Assembly (NCBI GenBank): GCA_031258355.1
Contig: JAIRMZ010000099.1
Span: 1-5,532 of the forward strand
DNA from: Holosporales bacterium
GTDB taxonomy: Bacteria > Pseudomonadota > Alphaproteobacteria > UBA3830 > JAIRMZ01
Direction of reading: 5' to 3'
DNA: 5,532 bases
In this document: positions 1-4,482 of the stretch, in pieces
Layout: each line of letters opens with the position of its first letter
How positions within the stretch are numbered: the first letter of the stretch is position 1
The notes under the pieces: generated by a model
What the model was told of the DNA's origin: nothing
The model's input: only the letters and a program-made list of their open reading frames with translations
Database searches by the model: none
Made by a program: the position numbers and the translations under genes

Positions 1-923
1 TGGAATCTGCAAAAACAAGAAAGCAACCGATGGATCATGTTTTGTTTTACGGCCCTCCTGGACTTGGAAAAACAACCCTTGCACAAATCGTTGCGCAGGA
101 GTTAGGGGTTGGATTTAAGGCGACATCGGGACCTGTGATCGCCCGATCAGGAGATTTAGCGGCGATCCTCACCAACCTTCACCCTCACGATGTGCTGTTT
201 ATCGATGAGATTCATCGACTGAACCCCGCTGTGGAGGAGATACTTTACCCAGCAATGGAGGACTTCGAGCTGGATATTATGATTGGAGAAGGGCCCGCCG
301 CACGCTCGGTCCGTATTACCTTGCCCCCCTTTACTCTAGTAGGGGCGACAACACGCTCAGGTCTTCTGTCTTCCCCTTTGCGTGATCGATTTGGCATTCC
401 GTTGCGTCTAGATTTTTACGCGCCAGAAGAGCTGCAGCACATTATTACGCGGAGTGCGGGATTGATGAAGATCACATTAACAGCGGAAGGCGCGCAGGAA
501 ATTGCGCGACGTTCTCGTGGAACACCACGCATTGCGGGACGCCTTCTGCGACGAGTACGGGATTTCGCCTTGGTTCGAGAGGAAGAGGTCATCCAACGCA
601 CCGTGGCGGACCACGCACTATGGGAGCTCGAGGTCGATGAGAATGGTCTCGATCGTCTCGATCGCCGATATCTCCGGACGCTTGCGGATTTCTATCATGG
701 GGGACCGGCAGGTGTGGAGACCTTGGCGGCAGCTCTTTCTGAGGAGCGGGATGCTCTCGAGGACGTCATCGAGCCCTATCTGCTGCAACAAGGCTTTATC
801 CAAAGGACCCCACGCGGCCGTGTCTTGGCAACAGAAGGGTATAAAGCGATCGGAATCTTGCCTCCCCCTCCTCCCTCTCCCTCTGGTCCTTCTTCTTCCG
901 ACCTTTTGCCTTTTGAGACTTAA
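1..923 (+). CDS. ruvB: Holliday junction branch migration ATPase RuvB (5' end outside window)
   Basis: RuvB is the AAA+ hexameric motor that pulls DNA through Holliday junctions together with RuvA, and RuvC then resolves them. The frame is open from the first full codon at position 3, giving 306 visible codons before TAA at 921-923. The nine residues before the Met at 30 (ESAKTRKQP) match the normal RuvB run-in to the Walker A motif, so that Met is internal and roughly 45 residues lie outside the window. Counting from that Met, I see Walker A GPPGLGKT (8-15), Walker B VLFIDE (55-60), sensor 1 GATTRSG (105-111), the RDRF arginine motif (118-121), sensor 2 RGTPRIAGRLLRR (163-175) and the winged-helix end EPYLLQQGFIQRTPRGR. 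After 'GILPP', where RuvB normally stops, there is a Pro/Ser-rich tail of about 18 residues. A ruvA/ruvC neighbour would be expected upstream. Wording is closest to alphaproteobacterial RuvB (inference). Confidence 0.97.
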   Translation, partial: ESAKTRKQPMDHVLFYGPPGLGKTTLAQIVAQELGVGFKATSGPVIARSGDLAAILTNLHPHDVLFIDEIHRLNPAVEEILYPAMEDFELDIMIGEGPAARSVRITLPPFTLVGATTRSGLLSSPLRDRFGIPLRLDFYAPEELQHIITRSAGLMKITLTAEGAQEIARRSRGTPRIAGRLLRRVRDFALVREEEVIQRTVADHALWELEVDENGLDRLDRRYLRTLADFYHGGPAGVETLAAALSEERDALEDVIEPYLLQQGFIQRTPRGRVLATEGYKAIGILPPPPPSPSGPSSSDLLPFET

Positions 924-933
924 TTCTCCAGAC

Positions 934-1320
934 CTAGGAAGAGACCACCACCTGTCCTGGAAAAAGGGGCTTAATGACCCCGCCAAAGGCGCAAATGAGC
1001 TGGGAGTCGTTTGTAAGGGCAGGAAATGTCTTGATCAAAACAGTGGGATTGCCGACAAACCAGGGCGGGATGAGAGCAAGAGTGCAAGGCATAGGTGTGA
1101 GCACCCCCAGAGCAGCCGCTGTTGCCGCGGCTGTTGCGGGATTAGCCAGGCTGGTACAAAGACCGAACGGAAGAACGTTGAGAAAAGGGGCAGCATCCAT
1201 GATCGTTCCGATAGGAGGACCTCCGCAAAAAACGCAAGAAGTCGGTAAGAAATTAAGCGCTGTGGGAACCATACCCATCGAACACCGACATAGCGCTCCT
1301 TGGACAACCGGAAGCCCCAT
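934..1320 (-). CDS. PAAR-like protein, DUF4280 type (contractile injection system spike tip)
   Basis: This 128-residue protein matches the DUF4280/PAAR-like family in order: N-terminal VVQGALCRCSMG (5-16), GGPPIGTIMDAAPFLNVLPFG (33-53, read as two halves), C55-TSLANP, a small-residue stretch rich in Ala (62-71), GVLTPMPC (72-79), GNPTVLI (90-96), PAL.N (100-104) and CAFGGVI (110-116). Family members are small beta-rich caps proposed to sit on VgrG-like spikes of type VI secretion or phage-tail-like systems and to carry effectors. The start ATG (1318-1320) directly follows the TAG of the MORN gene (1321-1323), with a Shine-Dalgarno AAGGA at 1330-1334 inside that gene, nine bases away. This implies translational coupling. 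The gene ends 10 bases from the convergent end of ruvB. The protein has seven Cys (11, 13, 29, 32, 55, 79, 110), no His, no Glu and only about five charged residues. No signal peptide is evident. The family call is from memory of its motifs; which apparatus it serves is unknown. Confidence 0.85.
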   Translation of the reverse strand: MGLPVVQGALCRCSMGMVPTALNFLPTSCVFCGGPPIGTIMDAAPFLNVLPFGLCTSLANPATAAATAAALGVLTPMPCTLALIPPWFVGNPTVLIKTFPALTNDSQLICAFGGVIKPLFPGQVVVSS

Positions 1321-2025
1321 CTAAGCGGTTCCTTGCTGGGGAGGAAGAACATTCCCCTTTTTATCAAATTGTACAGATTTCTGAGGTTTTCCCTCCGCAA
1401 AAACAGCGATTTCTTTGAGGGAACCGTCGTCATAATATTGATGGCGCTCGCCTTCTAAGAGATTTGCTTGATAAAGCGCTTCCTCTAAGATCTGCCCATT
1501 CGGATAATACGTTATGCTTGGCCCCTCCAATTTCCCTGCGTGATAAGAGGCCGTCCGGATGACATTCCCCTGTTCTCCGAAAAAAGTGAATAGACCTTCT
1601 AACTGTCCCGTTTTATAAAAAGCTTCTGCAGAAATCGTCCCTTGGGGGGTATAATATATGGTCTTCCCTTCTTGCACACCTTTGACATATAGGGTATCCA
1701 TCGTTTTTGCACCTCCTTGATAAAAAGCCGCAGGCCCGTTCAGCACATTGTCCACATAAGTCAAAGTATGCGTCATTTGCCCGTCTTCGGCATAGAGAAA
1801 TGCCTCCCCAGACAGGAGGCCTTGCGCATACATCAATTTTTGTGCCGTTCCCCCAGAAGGGAAAAATATTTCTGTAAGTCCATCCAAAATACCAGAAGCA
1901 TATGTCATTTTGGCGAGTAAATTTCCTTGATCATCCTGCACCTCGATCACTCCATTGAATGGAGGATCTGGGGCTTCGGGAATGGCTTCCTGAGAAAGGT
2001 TGGGGGGATCAGAAGTAGCATCCAT
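1321..2025 (-). CDS. MORN-repeat protein (MORN_2 / YwqK-like)
   Basis: This 234-residue protein is almost entirely tandem MORN_2-type repeats of 22-24 residues, from about residue 24 to 225. Each unit follows a pattern of [N/D/E/S]G....[Y/F]Y..[N/D/Q]G.....Y..G.L. Clear units start at DGLTEIFF (48), SGEAFLY, NGPAAFY, EGKTIYY, EGLFTFF, EGPSITYY and EGERHQYY, with poorer units at both ends, about nine in all. Such repeats form an elongated beta-sheet surface. In bacteria they occur in YwqK, annotated as an antitoxin-type partner, and beside secretion-effector genes; activity cannot be deduced from the repeats. The N-terminus is acidic and proline-rich (EAIPEAPDPP) with no signal peptide or membrane segment. 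An in-frame stop lies four codons upstream (2035-2037), so translation cannot start further out. No good Shine-Dalgarno precedes the ATG. It is the promoter-proximal gene of a pair with the PAAR-like gene, so an adaptor, chaperone or immunity role for that protein is possible (inference). Confidence 0.85.
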   Translation of the reverse strand: MDATSDPPNLSQEAIPEAPDPPFNGVIEVQDDQGNLLAKMTYASGILDGLTEIFFPSGGTAQKLMYAQGLLSGEAFLYAEDGQMTHTLTYVDNVLNGPAAFYQGGAKTMDTLYVKGVQEGKTIYYTPQGTISAEAFYKTGQLEGLFTFFGEQGNVIRTASYHAGKLEGPSITYYPNGQILEEALYQANLLEGERHQYYDDGSLKEIAVFAEGKPQKSVQFDKKGNVLPPQQGTA

Positions 2026-2042
2026 AGTGGTTTTTTATGGTG

Positions 2043-2048
2043 ATTTTA
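2043..2048 (-). promoter_or_regulatory. Candidate extended -10 element for the MORN/PAAR-like pair
   Basis: Read on the minus strand, TGATAAAAT contains TAAAAT (five of six matches to TATAAT) preceded by TG two bases earlier, 17 bases before the MORN start codon. No good -35 hexamer lies at the proper distance; that place is taken by the inverted repeat at 2051-2072. Transcripts from here would have a leader of about ten bases, in keeping with the missing Shine-Dalgarno. Speculative. Confidence 0.3.
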
Positions 2049-2050
2049 TC

Positions 2051-2072
2051 AAAAATTCAACACAGAATTTTT
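2051..2072. promoter_or_regulatory. Perfect 8-bp inverted repeat in divergent intergenic region (possible operator)
   Basis: AAAAATTC (2051-2058) and GAATTTTT (2065-2072) are exact reverse complements separated by six bases (AACACA). The dyad lies in the 138-base gap between the divergently transcribed MORN gene and greA. It sits where the -35 region of a minus-strand promoter would be, given a -10 at 2043-2048. The stem is seven-eighths A/T-rich, so it would be a weak transcript hairpin; a protein-binding dyad is more plausible than a terminator, since neither flanking gene ends here. Function is inferred only from position and symmetry. Confidence 0.4.
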
Positions 2073-2116
2073 CATTTGAAACAAGGATAAGTTGCCGCCT
2101 ATCGGCTTGCTGATTC

Positions 2117-2146
2117 TTTACATATGGCTTAAACTCCCATTATTCT
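2117..2146 (+). promoter_or_regulatory. Candidate sigma-70-type promoter for greA
   Basis: TTTACA (2117-2122, five of six to TTGACA) and TATTCT (2141-2146, four of six to TATAAT) are separated by 18 bases. They would start transcription near 2153, immediately before the purine-rich ribosome-binding stretch of greA. The leader would be only about ten bases long, which is short, so a promoter further upstream remains possible. Confidence 0.35.
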
Positions 2147-2163
2147 CTAAACGAGAGAAGGCC

Positions 2164-2634
2164 ATGAATAAAAACCCGATGACGCAGGAAGGATTTGATA
2201 GGCTTCAAGCGGAGCTTCAACAATTAAAGGCTGTGGAACGGCCGGCGATCATCCAGGCGATTGCGGAGGCTCGTGCTTTCGGGGATCTTTCGGAAAATGC
2301 AGAGTACCAGTATGCACGCGATAAGCAGTCTTTCATTGAAGGGCGGATCGCTGATCTTGAGGGTAGGTTGGCGCAGGCGGAGGTGATCGATGTGTCGAAA
2401 CTTTCTGGAAAAGACATTAAATTTGGAGCTTCCGTTTGTTTGATGAACCTAGAGTCTGAAGAAGAACTGAAATACCGCATCGTGGGTGTGGACGAGGCGA
2501 ACTTGGAGGAAGGACGTATTTCGGTTTCTTCCCCTGTGGCGCGCGTCCTCATCGGGAAAGGCGTGGGCGATACCGTCGAAGTCCACTCTCCAAACGGGAG
2601 CAAGACCTATGAGGTCTTGTCCGTTTCCTATTAA
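2164..2634 (+). CDS. greA: Transcription elongation factor GreA
   Basis: GreA enters the RNA polymerase secondary channel and stimulates cleavage of the 3' RNA end in backtracked complexes, letting elongation resume. The start at 2164 gives 156 residues, the normal GreA length, opening MNKNPMTQEGF as in alphaproteobacterial GreA. A purine-rich GAGAGAAGG (2153-2161) lies just upstream, though its last bases are unusually near the ATG. An upstream in-frame TTG at 2092 would add 24 hydrophobic residues unlike the family and is rejected. The N-terminal coiled coil (about 7-75) carries the tip FGDLSENAEY, with the acidic pair D41 and E44 at the positions known to matter in E. coli GreA. The C-terminal FKBP-like domain runs from about IKFGASVCL to YEVLSVSY. 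It is divergent from the MORN gene and convergent with the methyltransferase gene, so it is probably monocistronic. The stop TAA is at 2632-2634. Confidence 0.97.
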   Translation: MNKNPMTQEGFDRLQAELQQLKAVERPAIIQAIAEARAFGDLSENAEYQYARDKQSFIEGRIADLEGRLAQAEVIDVSKLSGKDIKFGASVCLMNLESEEELKYRIVGVDEANLEEGRISVSSPVARVLIGKGVGDTVEVHSPNGSKTYEVLSVSY

Positions 2635-2652
2635 ATGTGGGTTTGTTTACGT

Positions 2653-2686
2653 TTTGTCTGATGGACTTGGAGTCTGAAGAAGAGCT
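2653..2686 (+). repeat. Diverged copy of a greA-internal segment, just downstream of greA
   Basis: This 34-base stretch in the gap between greA and the methyltransferase gene aligns without gaps to greA bases 2435-2468, with 29 of 34 identical. Both contain the identical run GAGTCTGAAGAAGA. All five differences are transitions. Read in the greA-equivalent frame, the segment encodes CLMDLESEEEL against CLMNLESEEEL in GreA (about residues 92-102): four of the five changes are silent and one gives N to D. A weaker resemblance may extend upstream, as ATTAAATGTGG at 2630 resembles ATTAAATTTGG at 2416, but needs a four-base indel and runs into the greA stop codon. It looks like the remnant of a second, diverged greA-like sequence. 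It ends seven bases before the stop codon of the opposing gene. Confidence 0.65.
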
Positions 2687-2692
2687 TCTCGC

Positions 2693-3916
2693 TCAGAAAA
2701 CTTTAATCTTAGGTATAAAAGTTGCGCACTCTACACCCTTTTCTCTTAAATCCGAAATATCATTCAAAAATTCTGATACTATATTCCAAGAAAAAATATA
2801 GACAATATGAGGGACATTTTCTCTTAGCGCTTGTGGAGAAAGAATAGGAATATGACTCCCTGGAAGATATTTCCCTTGTTTTTCTACGGCATCGTCGCAA
2901 ATACAAGGAAGAAAATCCCTTTTGATGCCAGCGTAGTTGAGAAGGGTACTTGCCTTTGCTGCTGCTCCATAAGCGCTGACACGTTTCCCTAAACGGTTTT
3001 GTTCCAGGAAAAAGGTAAGTGTCTCTCTTTTAATAGTGTCGCTTTGCGTTTGAAAAGTCTGGTAGGTCTCTGCACGTGACAGACCAAAACGCTCTTCTTC
3101 CTCAAGAAAATCCTTGACAGCTTGAGAAACTGGACGGTCTTCTTCTTGATGACACCCATAGACACGTAAGCTCTCTCCATGTGTTGAAATCTTTTCAGCA
3201 TCCCACACACGCAGCCCCCAACGATTGAAAATCTTGCTGACAACGGAAAGGGAGAGGTAAGAAAAATGCTCATGATAAATCGCATCAAATTGCTTACCGC
3301 GAATGAGTGACATGAGCGAATGAAATTCCAACGTGATGCACCCCGTTGGTTTTAACAAAGCCTTCAGACCTCGTGTAAAGTCATTGATATCCGGCACATG
3401 TGCATACACGTTGTTCCCAATGATGAGGTCCGCTTGCTGGTATTGAGATGCAACCTCTTTTCCTAAAGAGGCACAGAAGAACTTTTCTTCTGTCGGAATG
3501 CCTAGCGCTTTAGAAGCAGTCGCTGTGCTCGCTGTAGGCTCTATCCCTAAACAAGGAATGCCAGCTTTGACGAAATGTCGAAGTAAATACCCATCATTGG
3601 AGGCAATTTCCACGACAAAACTCTTTTCTGCAAGGGAAAGACGTGATGTGATCATTTCGACATATCGTTGTGCATGCTCTGAGAAAATTCTTGAAACGCT
3701 AGAAAAATACGCATAATGCGCGTTAAACAGTTCAGAAGAAGAAACAATATCCTCTGTCTGAGCTAACCAACAGTTCTGACAAACGAGAACACGGAGAGGA
3801 TAATACTTCTCAGGCTTACGCAGATCTTCTTCCGTAAGATAAGCGTTCGAGGGAGGGGCGAACCCCAAATCAACAAAAGGCAGAAAGACCTCTGCCCCGC
3901 AATGCCGACACTTCAT
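2693..3916 (-). CDS. Class I SAM-dependent sugar C-methyltransferase (TylC3/NovU/TcaB9-like)
   Basis: This 407-residue protein has the three-part layout of nucleotide-sugar C-methyltransferases. An N-terminal zinc-binding domain has C3, C6, C46 and C49 (CRHC and CQNC). A central Rossmann domain has SAM motif VVEIASNDG (101-109) and GIEPT (124-128). The active-site motif YHEHFSY (214-220) follows; its His217 corresponds to the general base reported for TcaB9. The C-terminal domain has THGESLRVY (245-253) and YGAAAKAS (316-323). The family adds a methyl group to the carbon beside the keto group of NDP-4-keto-6-deoxyhexoses, making a branched sugar. The ATG overlaps the TGA of the upstream epimerase gene (ATGA, 3913-3916), and GAGGA at 3925-3929 is a well-placed ribosome-binding site. 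It is the last gene of the sugar operon in this window. Because the partner dehydratase is of the CDP-glucose type, the substrate is probably CDP-linked (inference). The methylated carbon (C3 or C5) cannot be read from the sequence. Confidence 0.93.
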   Translation of the reverse strand: MKCRHCGAEVFLPFVDLGFAPPSNAYLTEEDLRKPEKYYPLRVLVCQNCWLAQTEDIVSSSELFNAHYAYFSSVSRIFSEHAQRYVEMITSRLSLAEKSFVVEIASNDGYLLRHFVKAGIPCLGIEPTASTATASKALGIPTEEKFFCASLGKEVASQYQQADLIIGNNVYAHVPDINDFTRGLKALLKPTGCITLEFHSLMSLIRGKQFDAIYHEHFSYLSLSVVSKIFNRWGLRVWDAEKISTHGESLRVYGCHQEEDRPVSQAVKDFLEEEERFGLSRAETYQTFQTQSDTIKRETLTFFLEQNRLGKRVSAYGAAAKASTLLNYAGIKRDFLPCICDDAVEKQGKYLPGSHIPILSPQALRENVPHIVYIFSWNIVSEFLNDISDLREKGVECATFIPKIKVF

Positions 3917-4473
3917 AAGACTAATCCTCGAAAATCTTTCGTCAAAGGGGGATGGTTCTTGTCTCTTTCAGAAACAACCGTTGCAGGGAGAGGCCAGGCA
4001 ATGCCCAGTGCTGGATCAGAAAAACAAACCCCTCCTTCCGCCTCTTTTTTATAGGGGTGAGAGAGAAGATAAAGAACCTCTACATCCTCCGTTAGACTCT
4101 GGAAACCATGTGCATATCCTTCAGGAATTAGCAGAGCATGTTTATTGTCCGCAGACAAGACTTCTGCATGGCTCTTCAGAAAGGTAGGGGATCCTGCACG
4201 CAGATCTATCGCAATATCCCAAATACTTCCCCTTAAGCAATTAATAAATTTCGCTTCCGCATGAGGGGGATATTGAAAGTGCAATCCACGAATAGTTCCC
4301 TTTCGAAGAGTATAACTGTGATTGATCTGCGCCACAGGCTTTTTCCATCCCGCTGCCTTCAGGTCCTCCGCACAAAAAAAACGCGAAAGATATCCGCGGA
4401 CATCCTCAAAACAAGTCCGCTTTACCAGCTTCAATCCCGCTAAAGGACAATCCGTTATCGTAAATTGGCTCAC
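3913..4473 (-). CDS. RmlC-like NDP-4-keto-6-deoxysugar 3,5-epimerase
   Basis: This 186-residue cupin belongs to the dTDP-4-dehydrorhamnose 3,5-epimerase family. By alignment with Salmonella RmlC (recalled), the catalytic residues are kept: His65 in IRGLHFQ (H63), Tyr135 in VLYLL (Y133) and Asp171 in VSERD (D170). Other signatures are DIAIDLRAGSPTF (86-98) and IPEGYAHGFQSL (116-127). Such enzymes invert C3 and/or C5 beside the C4 keto group. Between a CDP-glucose dehydratase and a C-methyltransferase, it probably works on CDP-4-keto-6-deoxyglucose rather than on a dTDP-rhamnose intermediate, so an rfbC label could mislead. The start is GTG (4471-4473), supported by AGGGGG (4478-4483), which overlaps the stop of the upstream gene and lies four bases away. 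The stop overlaps the methyltransferase start by four bases. Whether it epimerises one or both carbons is not decidable here. Confidence 0.92.
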   Translation of the reverse strand: MSQFTITDCPLAGLKLVKRTCFEDVRGYLSRFFCAEDLKAAGWKKPVAQINHSYTLRKGTIRGLHFQYPPHAEAKFINCLRGSIWDIAIDLRAGSPTFLKSHAEVLSADNKHALLIPEGYAHGFQSLTEDVEVLYLLSHPYKKEAEGGVCFSDPALGIAWPLPATVVSERDKNHPPLTKDFRGLVL

Positions 4474-4482
4474 CTTACCCCC

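Noticed and set aside
924..933. Shared terminator between the convergent ruvB and PAAR-like genes
   Set aside because: The gap is only ten bases and no GC-rich stem followed by a T-run was found on either strand; only a short CCTAGG palindrome is nearby.
502..1248. A 248-codon + strand open frame running from inside ruvB into the PAAR-like gene
   Set aside because: It overlaps two well-supported genes in the wrong frame or strand, has an Arg/Ser-rich composition without recognisable motifs, and begins inside the RuvB sensor region.
974..1324. A + strand open frame of 116 codons, Ala/Val rich
   Set aside because: It is the antisense shadow of the PAAR-like gene, whose motifs read clearly on the minus strand.
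2092..2163. N-terminal extension of GreA from an upstream TTG
   Set aside because: It would add 24 hydrophobic residues absent from the family, and it overlaps the candidate promoter.
2635..2692. Possible intrinsic terminator between greA and the methyltransferase gene
   Set aside because: Only four-base stems (GACT/AGTC and GAGC/GCTC) without a U-run are present, too weak to call.
2661..2801. A 46-codon + strand frame starting in the greA echo (MDLESEEEL...)
   Set aside because: After the greA-like residues it runs antisense through the methyltransferase gene and loses all GreA resemblance; treated as a remnant, not a gene.
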